Origin: CAZGSN01 sp964371655 | GTDB taxonomy: Bacteria > Desulfobacterota > Binatia > HRBIN30 | Length of the DNA stretch: 64,000 nucleotides | Assembly: GCA_964371655.1 (NCBI GenBank) | Contig: CAYJOD010000019.1 | Coordinates: 1-64,000, forward strand | Reading direction: 5' to 3' | Part shown: in pieces, positions 18,689 to 26,382 of the stretch | Position numbering within the stretch: the first letter of the stretch is position 1 | How the letters are laid out: each line of letters begins with the position of its first letter | Translations under genes and position numbers: made by a program | The notes under the pieces: generated by a model | Seen by the model: the letters and a program-made list of their open reading frames with translations, nothing else | Databases searched by the model: none | What the model was told of the DNA's origin: nothing

Positions 18689-19819
18689 GTGCCAAGCGCG
18701 GGCGCGTATACGATCACGGAGTTCTCCTCTGCCAATGGCCGCAAGGGTCTTGCGATTCAAGGCCGTATCGAGATCGGCAACGCCCGCCAGCTCTTGAGCG
18801 ATGTGCACACGCGCCTGCCGGCGACGCTGGCGGGTGTCGATCTCGACCTTTCCGCCGTCGACTATTTCGACAGCGGTGGCGGTGCCTTTCTGATCGAGCT
18901 GCGTCAGCAGCTGGCCGGCAGCGGCGCCGAGCTGCGTATTGCTGCCTCGACGCCGGCCATCGATGGCTTCCTCGATCTGGTCGATCAGGAGGCGCTGCTA
19001 CAGCCGCACCAACACCCGGCGCCGCCACGCGGGCGCATCGCCATCGAGGTTGGCGATGCGACGCTACAGGTCCTCGCCGACGCGCGTGAGCTGGTCGTGT
19101 TCACGGGCGAGCTGATGATCGGCCTCCTGGCGGCGCTGCGACATCCACAGCGCATGCGTTGGCGCGAAACCTGGCTCTACATGGAGCGCTGCGGCATCGA
19201 CGCGGTCCCGATCGTGGCGCTGATCAGCTTTCTCATGGGACTGATCACCGCCTTCCAAGCCGCGGTGCAGCTCAACCAGTTCGGCGCCGACATTTACGTC
19301 GCCAACCTCGTTGGCCTCTCCATCGTGCGCGAGCTCGGACCATTGATGACCGCGATCATCGCCGCCGGCCGCTCCGGCGCCGCCTTCGCCGCGGAGATCG
19401 GCACCATGAAAGTCGCGGAGGAAGTCGACGCGATGACCACCATGGGTTTCGACCGCACCCGTTTCCTGGTCACTCCCAAGGTCGTGGCCCTGCTTCTCAT
19501 GCTGCCCTGCCTGACGGTCATCGCCGACCTCGTCGGTATCCTCGGTGGACTGTTCGTGTCGGTGGTGGGTCTCTCTCTTCCCGCGCAGGTGTTCTTGCGC
19601 CAGACACGGCTGGCGCTGACCATCTGGGATATCTTCTCGGGCATTCTCAAGAGTGTGGCGTTCGCCATCCTCATCGCCGGAGTCGGCTGCTTACGCGGCT
19701 TTCAAGCTCGGAGCGGCGCCGAGAGCGTCGGCCGAGTGACCACATCGGCCATCGTCGCCGGCATCTTCCTCATCATCATCGCCGACGCCATATTCACGGT
19801 GATCTTTCACTACTGGTAA
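18689..19819 (+). CDS. mlaE: MlaE-type ABC transporter permease with fused N-terminal STAS (MlaB-like) domain
   Basis: 376 residues; GTG start with AAGGAG seven bases upstream. Residues 1-110 form a STAS domain (GLAIQGRIEIGNARQLL, VDLDLSAVDYFDSGGGAFL), the MlaB counterpart. The rest is the MlaE permease: LITAFQAAVQLNQFGADIYV, IVRELGPLMTAIIAAGRSGA, EIGTMKVAEEVDAMTTMG and five or so membrane helices. It is the inner-membrane channel of a phospholipid/lipid transport complex that moves lipids between inner and outer membranes. Fusion of MlaB to MlaE is known in several lineages and replaces a separate gene. It is the first gene of a four-gene operon with the ATPase, the MCE protein and a lipoprotein. 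Confidence 0.95.
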   Translation: MPSAGAYTITEFSSANGRKGLAIQGRIEIGNARQLLSDVHTRLPATLAGVDLDLSAVDYFDSGGGAFLIELRQQLAGSGAELRIAASTPAIDGFLDLVDQEALLQPHQHPAPPRGRIAIEVGDATLQVLADARELVVFTGELMIGLLAALRHPQRMRWRETWLYMERCGIDAVPIVALISFLMGLITAFQAAVQLNQFGADIYVANLVGLSIVRELGPLMTAIIAAGRSGAAFAAEIGTMKVAEEVDAMTTMGFDRTRFLVTPKVVALLLMLPCLTVIADLVGILGGLFVSVVGLSLPAQVFLRQTRLALTIWDIFSGILKSVAFAILIAGVGCLRGFQARSGAESVGRVTTSAIVAGIFLIIIADAIFTVIFHYW

Positions 19820-19823
19820 GTTG

Positions 19824-20621
19824 ATGACCGCGACTCCCGACGACATCATCATTCGCGTCGAGCACCTGGTTGCCGGCTACGACGAGCGTGAGATTCTCCA
19901 CGATATCAGCTTCACGGTGCGGCGCGGCGAGCGCTTCGTCATCGTCGGCGGCTCCGGCTGCGGCAAGACCACTTTGTTGCGAAATATTGTCGGGCTGCAA
20001 CGGCCGACGGCGGGGCTTGTCTGTCTTGACGGCGACGACGTCGGCAAGGCCGGCGAGGAAGATCTCAATCGGATTCGCCGCAAGTTCGGCATGCTGTTTC
20101 AAGCCGGGGCGTTGTTCGGCTCGCTCACGCTCGGCGAGAACGTCGCCTTGCCGATCGAGGAGTACACGAACCTGCCACGCCAAACGATCGAGCTGTTGGT
20201 CCGCATGAAGCTCAGCATGGTGAAGCTGGACGGGTTTGAGGACTTTCTCATTGCCGAGCTCTCCGGCGGCATGAAAAAGCGCGCTGCACTGGCGCGCGCG
20301 ATTGCCCTCGACCCGTCGATCCTGTTTTTCGACGAGCCCTCGGCCGGCCTCGACCCGGTGACCTCGGCGGAGCTCGACGAGCTGATCGTACGCATCAACG
20401 AGAGCCTGGGGACGACAATCGTGGTGGTGACGCACGAGCTGTCGAGCATCTTCGCAATTTCCAACCGCGTCATCATGCTCGACGGCGACACTAAGGCGAT
20501 CATCGCGGAAGGCGATCCCAAGGTGTTGCGTGACCAGCATCCAGACCCGCGCGTGCACGCATTTTTCAACCGCCAACCCAGCAGCAGCTTTCACGGTAGG
20601 AGGAATAACGGTGGCCACTGA
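19824..20621 (+). CDS. mlaF: MlaF-type ABC transporter ATP-binding protein
   Basis: 265 residues from the ATG four bases after the permease stop. Walker A is GGSGCGKTTLL (about 42-52), the signature is LSGGMKKRAALARA, and Walker B is ILFFDEPSAGLDP, followed by the switch His in VVVTHEL. GMKKR in the signature loop is typical of MlaF-like ATPases. It powers the lipid transporter from the cytoplasmic face. Its last 11 bases overlap the mlaD start, so the genes are translationally coupled. Confidence 0.96.
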   Translation: MTATPDDIIIRVEHLVAGYDEREILHDISFTVRRGERFVIVGGSGCGKTTLLRNIVGLQRPTAGLVCLDGDDVGKAGEEDLNRIRRKFGMLFQAGALFGSLTLGENVALPIEEYTNLPRQTIELLVRMKLSMVKLDGFEDFLIAELSGGMKKRAALARAIALDPSILFFDEPSAGLDPVTSAELDELIVRINESLGTTIVVVTHELSSIFAISNRVIMLDGDTKAIIAEGDPKVLRDQHPDPRVHAFFNRQPSSSFHGRRNNGGH

Positions 20622-21552
20622 AGCCAATAAGCTCCAAGTCGGCATCTTCGTCATCGTCGCCAGCATCATCGGCGTGGCGGCGGTCATCTGGCTCGGGGCG
20701 AGTCGGTTCTTCGAGGACACCCAGCGCGTCGCGACCTACTTTGCCGAGTCGGTGCAGGGTCTCGAGCCCGGCTCCGCCGTCAAGTATCGCGGCGTTCCCG
20801 CCGGCCGCGTGCACATCATCCGCATTGCACCCGACGGCGAGCTCATCGAGGTGATCCTCGACATCGACGTGGACTCGGCTAAGGCCCTGAAGCACGACCC
20901 CTCTCTGCGCGCCACACTCGAGCTCAGCGGCATTACCGGCCTGCGCTACATCGAGATCGATCGCCGCAGCGGCGAGGCCCTGCTGCAGTCGCCGACGCTG
21001 ACCTTTCACACCGCCTACGAAGTGATTCCGTCGGCGCGTTCCAGCTTCAAAGCCATTCAATCCGCCCTGGCCGACGTCTATGAGAAAGTGATGCAGCTCG
21101 ACTTCCAGGGTATCTCCAGCGACGCGCGTGCGACGTTGCAGGCGGCCGACACGATTCTGCGCGATCCCCGTATCGACAAACTGCTTACCAACATCGACGA
21201 GATGTCGCAGTCCGCCACGCGTCTGGCGAAGAACGTCGAGGGTATCACTCAGGATGTGAAGTTCGCACCGATCGTTGCCAATCTCACCAAGGCGAGCGCC
21301 GATGCGCGCGATTTGTTGGCTGAACTCAACACCGGGGCCACCGGCCAGAAGCTCGAGCAGGCGATCGACCAGTTCAACCGCCTCTCGATGAGCGCGCAAG
21401 AAGTCGTCACCAGCACACAGCTAACCCTCGACCGCCTAGATCGCACCGCCAGCGGTCTGCAGAGTCTCGCCGCGGAAGTGCGGGCGCAGCCGTCGCTGTT
21501 ATTGTTCTCGGCGCCGCCGGCAGCACGGCCCGAGACAGGAGAGGCGCGATGA
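20611..21552 (+). CDS. mlaD: MlaD-type MCE domain protein
   Basis: About 313 residues from GTG 20611, preceded by TAGGAGGAATAAC, a strong ribosome-binding site that fixes this start over longer readings. It has an N-terminal membrane anchor (VGIFVIVASIIGVAAVIWLGA) and an MCE domain with VQGLEPGSAVKYRGVPAG and ITGLRYIEID. A long helical C-terminal half (160-290) probably extends across the periplasm as in other MCE proteins. It forms the substrate-binding ring of the lipid transporter with MlaE and MlaF. The stop overlaps the next ATG in an ATGA arrangement. Confidence 0.95.
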   Translation: MATEANKLQVGIFVIVASIIGVAAVIWLGASRFFEDTQRVATYFAESVQGLEPGSAVKYRGVPAGRVHIIRIAPDGELIEVILDIDVDSAKALKHDPSLRATLELSGITGLRYIEIDRRSGEALLQSPTLTFHTAYEVIPSARSSFKAIQSALADVYEKVMQLDFQGISSDARATLQAADTILRDPRIDKLLTNIDEMSQSATRLAKNVEGITQDVKFAPIVANLTKASADARDLLAELNTGATGQKLEQAIDQFNRLSMSAQEVVTSTQLTLDRLDRTASGLQSLAAEVRAQPSLLLFSAPPAARPETGEAR

Positions 21553-22349
21553 CGTGGCGGCGCTTCCGCGGCGCCCTCAGAGGCCGCGAAACAATCGCGA
21601 CACCGTATCCGCCGCAGACCGGTGCGCACGGCGCACCCTACCAAGACGCCAGGAAGAGCCTCGTAGGCGGTAGGGTGCGCCGCGCGCACCGGTCGGGCGT
21701 TTCGCAGCGCCAATCGATTCTCTCACACGCGCTGCGCCTTACCTGCTTGGTCGTGTCACTGCTGAGCGGCTGTGTCAGCCTCGCCGCCAAGGAGCGCATC
21801 CCGATACGCACCTATCAACTCGACTACGAGGCACCCGTGCCCGCCGACACCACACTGCCGGTGGTGGTTCATGTCGCGCCGTTTCGCATCGCCGCCGCCT
21901 ACGACCGCGACGCAATGGTCTATCGCGACACACGCTATGAGACCAACGCCTACTTCTACCACCGCTGGGCCGCGCACCCCGCCCGGATGCTGACCGACTT
22001 GATCACCCGCGACCTTGCACGCTCGCGGCGCTACCAGGCGGTCGAACAGACACCGGGGCGCCTGGCCGCCGAGTTCGTGGTGCAGGCTCAGGTTGAGGAA
22101 ATCGAAGAGCTCCCCAACGCCGGCGCGTGCACGGCGCACCTGCGTCTCAGCGTCGTCGTCGCGCGCACCTACGCCCGTGGCGCGCCCGTCGTCTTTCAGA
22201 ACACGTACGGCGGTGACGAAGCATGTCCGTGCAATGCTCCGGGCGAGCTCGCCGCAGCCATGAGCCGTGCCGCAGCCACAGTCTCGCAGCAGCTGCAGAA
22301 CGAGCTTACGGAAGCGATCTCTCGCGACCTGGCGAGCAAGCGCCGGTAG
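21549..22349 (+). CDS. ABC-type transport auxiliary lipoprotein (PqiC/LolA-type) of the Mla operon
   Basis: 266 residues if read from the ATGA overlap with mlaD. The lipobox LLSGC (Cys 75) follows a hydrophobic run CLVVSLLSG, so the mature lipoprotein starts at Cys 75. The domain YQLDYEAPVP, VHVAPFRIAAAYDRDAMVYR and ITRDLARSRRYQAVEQ is that of auxiliary lipoproteins (ABC_trans_aux, PqiC-like) that accompany MCE transporters. Residues 16-51 translate a foldback DNA element (21619-21692), so the true signal peptide begins with an abnormally long leader, or translation starts internally at an unidentified codon. It probably docks the complex at the outer membrane. Confidence 0.82.
   Translation: MTWRRFRGALRGRETIATPYPPQTGAHGAPYQDARKSLVGGRVRRAHRSGVSQRQSILSHALRLTCLVVSLLSGCVSLAAKERIPIRTYQLDYEAPVPADTTLPVVVHVAPFRIAAAYDRDAMVYRDTRYETNAYFYHRWAAHPARMLTDLITRDLARSRRYQAVEQTPGRLAAEFVVQAQVEEIEELPNAGACTAHLRLSVVVARTYARGAPVVFQNTYGGDEACPCNAPGELAAAMSRAAATVSQQLQNELTEAISRDLASKRR
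21619..21692. repeat. foldback repeat inside the 5' end of the lipoprotein gene
   Basis: A 24-bp arm at 21619-21642, containing GTGCGCACGGCGCACCCTAC, pairs with 21669-21692 with one mismatch around a 26-base loop. A related single arm (GGTGCGCACGGCGCACCCTAC class) occurs at about 25912-25933. It lies between the ATG overlap with mlaD and the lipoprotein signal sequence. Confidence 0.8.
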
Positions 22350-22430
22350 AGGCGTTGTGGGCCTCCGCCCATCAGCGTCTGCGAATCAGTGTGGAAGCAA
22401 CCAAGCTCGCGCTGAGCCAATAGGGAATCG

Positions 22431-22605
22431 TTCTCACCAACAGGTTGAGAAAAGGCGACAGGGTGGATGCATGGCCTGCCGTGGATCCACGGAAGCACTC
22501 ACCCGCTGACCGCTTGCTTACGCGCGCGACTCTGACATGGCAAACATCTGCGGATGCCGACCTGAGCCGCGACCGTCAGGGAGCGGTGATTCGCGGGATC
22601 TCCAC
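22431..22605 (+). repeat. 175-bp dispersed repeat, copy A
   Basis: It shares long blocks with 25954-26122 (minus) and 58286-58466 (plus): ACCAACA-GTTGAGA at the left end, CCGCTGACCGCTTGCTTACG in the middle, GAGCCGCGACCGTCAGGGAG and GTGATTCGCGGGATCTCCAC at the right end. The ends are not inverted repeats of each other. An internal CGCGRCTC/GAGCCGCG pair brackets the small stem-loop CATCTGCGGATG. Confidence 0.8.
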
Positions 22606-22705
22606 CCCCGGATCTCATCGTGGCCATTACCCCTGTTCTTGGCATCCCCCTCCCCGCCGCCGATCGCAAGCTGATCCGTTATCCGCACGCGGCACCGGTC
22701 TGATC

Positions 22706-22859
22706 AGCTTTGCCCAACAATTCGGTTCCGGGTTCGGAGTTCCGCCTTTAGGCGGCCTCAGCGGAATGCGAGCGTTCCAATTGGCACCGCCTAAAGGCGG
22801 AACTCCAAACCGTCCGCGTGTTGCTTGTACACGGGCCCGACGAATTGTTGGGCAAAGCT
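22706..22859. mobile_element. family 2 non-autonomous inverted-repeat element, copy 1
   Basis: A perfect 19-bp terminal inverted repeat AGCTTTGCCCAACAATTCG stands at 22706-22724 and 22841-22859. The bases flanking it on both sides are an identical 9-bp direct repeat GGTCTGATC (22697-22705 and 22860-22868), a target-site duplication. Inside is a second inverted repeat, GGAGTTCCGCCTTTAGGCGG (22736-22755) with its complement at 22787-22806. The length is 154 bp with no coding capacity. Confidence 0.88.
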
Positions 22860-22971
22860 GGTCTGATCGCGGGCCGCATTCGGCGGCGCCTTCGCACCTT
22901 CGCACGCGAACAGCCGCTACAGCCCTCTGCAGCGTTGTGCTGCCGCTACCCCGCTGTTAACCAGCGCGACT

Positions 22972-24357
22972 ATGTTGCGCCGATTGCTTTGCTCCGTCCT
23001 CGCTGCCGCGTCGTTGTCGTGTCTCTTCGTCCCCAACGCCAATGCGGCACTGTCGTATCAGGAACGCGTTCGCGAGAAGATTCTTCCCAACGGCCTCAAG
23101 GTCTTGTTGCTCGAGGATCACAAGTCGCCCGTCGCCGTCGTCCAGGTCTGGTATCGCGTCGGCTCGCGCAATGAGGAGCTCGGCAAGACCGGTCTCTCCC
23201 ACCTCCTCGAACATCTCATGTTCAAGGGTACTGCGAAGACCGGCCCCGAAGAGTACTCCAAGATCATCCAGCGCAACGGCGGCAACGACAACGCCTTCAC
23301 CAACAACGACAACACCACGTACTTCGCGCAGATTGCCAGCGATCGCATCGGTGTCGTCGTCGACCTCGAAGCCGACCGCATGCACAACCTGAGCTTCGAT
23401 GAGGCGCAGTTCACACCCGAACACCACGTGGTCATCGAAGAGCGCCGCCTACGCACCGAGGACAATCCGGTCTCCGAGCTCTTCGAGGTCATCAACGCCG
23501 CCGCCTACACCGCGCACCCGTACCAATGGCCGATTGTCGGTTGGATGAGCGACCTGCGGCAGGCGACGCGTGACGACGCGTTGGCGTACTATCGACAGAA
23601 CTATACTCCGTCGAATGCCTTCGTCGTCGTCGCCGGAGACTTCTCCAGCGACGCGCTGTTCGCACAGATTGAAGGCGCCTTCGGCGCGATCGAGAACGGC
23701 CCGCCGCCGGCTCCGGTGCGTGCCGTCGAACCGCCGCAGCAAGGCGAGCGCCGCACGACGCTGCGGCGTCCGGCGCAGCTGCCCTTCATTATTCTCGGCT
23801 ACCACACTCCCACCTTGGAAAGCGCCGACGCCGCGGCGATCGAGGTGCTGTCGGCCGTGCTCAGCGGCGGCAAGAGCGCGCGCCTGCATAAACAGCTCGT
23901 GTACGAGAAGCGCATCGCGCTCGAGGTCGGTGCGAGCTTCGACTACACCTCCGCCGATCCCGACCTGTTTATCGTCTACGGCCAGCCGCTACCCGGAAAA
24001 CCAGTCGCGGCTCTGGAGAAGGCGCTGCTGCAACAGCTGCAGCGCGTGCAAGACAAGCCGGTATCGGAGGCTGAGCTGCAAAAAGCCAAGAATGGTATCG
24101 AGTCGATGGCGGTGGTGGCGCAGGACTCGCAATTCTACCAAGCCATGATGCTTGGCCAATACGAGATCGGCGGCGACTGGAAGCGCATCGACGAGTTCCT
24201 GCCACGGATCCGCGCCGTCAGCGCCGACGACATCCAGCGTGTGGCCCGCACCTATCTGCGAGCCGACAACCGTACGGTGGGCATTCTCGATCCCTTGCCC
24301 CTCGATCCAAACAAGCGCCCACCGCGTCTGGGTTTGGCCGCAGGAGGAGTGCACTGA
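22972..24357 (+). CDS. M16 family zinc peptidase (pitrilysin/processing-peptidase-like), catalytic partner
   Basis: 461 residues with a signal peptide (LLCSVLAAASLSCLFVPNANA). The inverted zinc motif HLLEH is at 77-81 in GLSHLLEHLMFKGT, and the distal Glu is in the helix with PEHHVVIEERR. The domain pair is that of bacterial M16B half-enzymes of about 430-460 residues. The enzyme is probably periplasmic and degrades or processes peptides together with the adjacent M16 homologue. Its stop overlaps the next start (TGATGA), implying coupled translation and a heterodimer. Confidence 0.93.
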   Translation: MLRRLLCSVLAAASLSCLFVPNANAALSYQERVREKILPNGLKVLLLEDHKSPVAVVQVWYRVGSRNEELGKTGLSHLLEHLMFKGTAKTGPEEYSKIIQRNGGNDNAFTNNDNTTYFAQIASDRIGVVVDLEADRMHNLSFDEAQFTPEHHVVIEERRLRTEDNPVSELFEVINAAAYTAHPYQWPIVGWMSDLRQATRDDALAYYRQNYTPSNAFVVVAGDFSSDALFAQIEGAFGAIENGPPPAPVRAVEPPQQGERRTTLRRPAQLPFIILGYHTPTLESADAAAIEVLSAVLSGGKSARLHKQLVYEKRIALEVGASFDYTSADPDLFIVYGQPLPGKPVAALEKALLQQLQRVQDKPVSEAELQKAKNGIESMAVVAQDSQFYQAMMLGQYEIGGDWKRIDEFLPRIRAVSADDIQRVARTYLRADNRTVGILDPLPLDPNKRPPRLGLAAGGVH

Positions 24358-25829
24358 TGACGCGAGCTCTTCCCAGCAGAGACCGCAAGGACTGCAAGGA
24401 CTCCAGGGACGTTTGCCTATCGGGGACTGTGCCCTGGCGTTTGACGCGAGGTCGCCTGGCGGCGAGCATCTGCGGCTTGGTCGCCATGCTGCTACCGGCG
24501 CTCGCCAACGCCGCCGGGCCACCGGTCGAACGACTACAGCTAGCCAACGGCGCCCGCCTCCTGGTTTCCGAACAGCACGGCTTGCCGATGGTCATCGTGC
24601 AGGTGCTCCTCGACGCCGGCGCACGTCGCGATCCGCTCGGCAAGGAAGGCCTCGCCAACCTCACCGCCGACCTGCTCACCGAAGGTACGCGTAAGCGTAG
24701 CGCGGCGCAGATCAGTGAGACCACCGATTTCATCGGCGCCTCCCTCAGCTCCGGCGCCGACGTCGACTTCGCCACTCTCGGCATCGTGATGTTGAGCAAG
24801 GATCTCGACACCGGGCTCGATCTGCTGTCCGACGTCCTTCTCCACCCAACCTTCCCGGCGGCCGAGGTGACACGCCGGCGCGAGGCAGGACTCGCAGCCC
24901 TCAGCGCCGAGCAGGACGAACCCGGGCGGGTGGCAGCACGCGCCTTCGTCGAGACGCTGTTCAAAGGCGAGCCCTACGGTCATCCGGCCATCGGCACCGT
25001 CGCCGCACTGAAGGCGATCAGCGGCAGCGACATCACGAATTTCTACGACCGCCACTACAGACCCGATGGCGCGATCATTACCGTCGTCGGCGACGTGTCG
25101 TCGGCCGACATTGAGACGCGGTTGAATACGTCTCTCGCGGCGTGGAAGCCGGGGGTCTCCGCCTTCACCTACGTCGAACACGCAACCACCACGACCGCGC
25201 CGGTGTTCATCGACAAGCCGATTACGCAGGCGAACATCATCCTCGGGCATCGCGGCGTCGCCCGCGACAATCCCGACTACTATCCGCTTACGGTGATGAA
25301 CTTCATCCTCGGCGGCGGCGGCTTCACGTCGCGGCTGCTCGACAACATCCGCACCAAGGCGGGCTTGGCCTACTCCGTGAGCAGCAGCTTCTCCCCCAAC
25401 AAGTCCGCGGGCGCCTTCCAGATCGGCCTCCAGACCAAGAATGCTTCGGCGCGCGACGCCATCCAGCGCTCCTGCGCCGAGCTTGCTCGCATTCGCAGCG
25501 AGGCCGTGACCGACGACGAGCTCAGCGGCGCCAAGCTCTACCTGACCGGCAGCTTTCCGCTGCGCTTCGACACCAACAGCAAGATCGCCGGCTTCCTGGC
25601 TCAGGTCGAGTTCTTCAACCTCGGCGCCGACTATGCCGACAAGTATGCGGAGCGCGTCAATGCCGTCAGCAAAGAGGACATCCTGCGCGTCGCCCAACAG
25701 TACTTGCACCCGGAGCAGCTGCAACTGATCGTCGTCGGCAACTTGGGGGAAGCCAAGGTACCGCAAACGCCGCCCTGCGCGGCACCGGAACCCGCATCGC
25801 CCGTTCCCGCCGAGCAACAGACGGAGTAG
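24357..25829 (+). CDS. M16 family peptidase homologue lacking the zinc motif (non-catalytic partner)
   Basis: 490 residues from the overlapping ATG. The signal peptide core (LAASICGLVAMLLPALANAA) starts only near residue 35; residues 8-19 (RDRKDCKDSRD region) translate a repeated DNA word, and a GTG at 24429 is a plausible true start. At the place of HxxEH the sequence is GLANLTADLLTEGT, so no zinc ligands remain. Conserved M16 features remain, including LGHRGVARDNPDYYPLTVMN and GGGGFTSRLLDNIRTKAGL, the substrate-binding R/Y region. As in mitochondrial processing peptidase, one subunit is catalytic and this one probably binds substrate. Confidence 0.9.
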   Translation: MTRALPSRDRKDCKDSRDVCLSGTVPWRLTRGRLAASICGLVAMLLPALANAAGPPVERLQLANGARLLVSEQHGLPMVIVQVLLDAGARRDPLGKEGLANLTADLLTEGTRKRSAAQISETTDFIGASLSSGADVDFATLGIVMLSKDLDTGLDLLSDVLLHPTFPAAEVTRRREAGLAALSAEQDEPGRVAARAFVETLFKGEPYGHPAIGTVAALKAISGSDITNFYDRHYRPDGAIITVVGDVSSADIETRLNTSLAAWKPGVSAFTYVEHATTTTAPVFIDKPITQANIILGHRGVARDNPDYYPLTVMNFILGGGGFTSRLLDNIRTKAGLAYSVSSSFSPNKSAGAFQIGLQTKNASARDAIQRSCAELARIRSEAVTDDELSGAKLYLTGSFPLRFDTNSKIAGFLAQVEFFNLGADYADKYAERVNAVSKEDILRVAQQYLHPEQLQLIVVGNLGEAKVPQTPPCAAPEPASPVPAEQQTE

Positions 25830-25953
25830 TCGCGCCTCCATCGAGCTGAGTCGTCGCCGCCGACAACTCAGAGCTTGTGAAGAAATCGCGGCGCCGCATC
25901 CGCCACACTTCGGTGCGCACGGCGCACCCTACGACAATCGGTGAGGCGGTAGC

Positions 25954-26122
25954 GTGTGGGAGATCCCACGAATCACCGCTCCCTGACGGTCGCGGCTCAG
26001 GTCGACATCCGCAGATGTTTGCCATCTCAGAGCCGCGCGCGTAAGCAAGCGGTCAGCGGGTGAGTGCTTCCGCAGATGCACAGCAGGCTGCTCTGCCCTG
26101 TCAGCTTCTCTCAACATGTTGC
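25954..26122 (-). repeat. 175-bp dispersed repeat, copy B
   Basis: Reverse-oriented copy of the repeat at 22431. On the minus strand it begins CAACATGTTGAGAGAAG, carries CCGCTGACCGCTTGCTTACG and GAGCCGCGACCGTCAGGGAG, and ends GTGATTCGTGGGATCTCCCAC-type sequence at 25954. The left third is the most divergent between copies. Confidence 0.8.
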
Positions 26123-26128
26123 TAGGAA

Positions 26129-26293
26129 CGCGGCGGTGTAGCAGTTTGATTCCTGATCCACTGGTCATTCCGAGCATTCCACACTTCCGTGGCGAGGAAT
26201 CTTCCGAGCTGCGCGACAATTGCGACGACCGACACGAGATTCCTCGCCTCCGCTCGGAATGACATCGGTCCAAAGATCAAACTGATACACCAC
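26129..26293. repeat. foldback repeat D, copy 1
   Basis: Outer arms GTGTAGCAGTTTGAT and ATCAAACTGATACAC are imperfect inverted repeats that continue inward to CATTCCGAGC and GCTCGGAATG and to GCGAGGAATCT and AGATTCCTCGC. About 130 bp are nearly identical to 41960-42116. It lies directly upstream of the HMGL-like synthase. Confidence 0.82.
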
Positions 26294-26382
26294 GAGGACG
26301 ACGGTGTGCGTTGCACGCGCCGTGCTCTTTCCCATATTATGGGCTCTGCGGCCGGAGCCCCTCGGCGCCGCAACCACCTGGT

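Larger units (their letters stand above)
22350..22971. other. 622-bp intergenic region filled by two repeat elements
   Basis: Between the lipoprotein stop and the first M16 gene lie a copy of the 175-bp repeat (22431-22605) and a family 2 element (22706-22859). Open frames here are translations of repeat DNA. Confidence 0.7.
25830..26382. other. 553-bp intergenic region made of repeats
   Basis: It holds a GGTGCGCACGGCGCACCCTAC arm (about 25912-25933), copy B of the 175-bp repeat and a ~160-bp foldback (26129-26293). About 90 bp are left before the synthase ATG, and no promoter is obvious to me. Confidence 0.7.

Noticed and set aside
24540..25841. 433-codon minus-strand frame opposite the second M16 gene
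   Set aside because: Shadow of the M16 homologue; no family motif.
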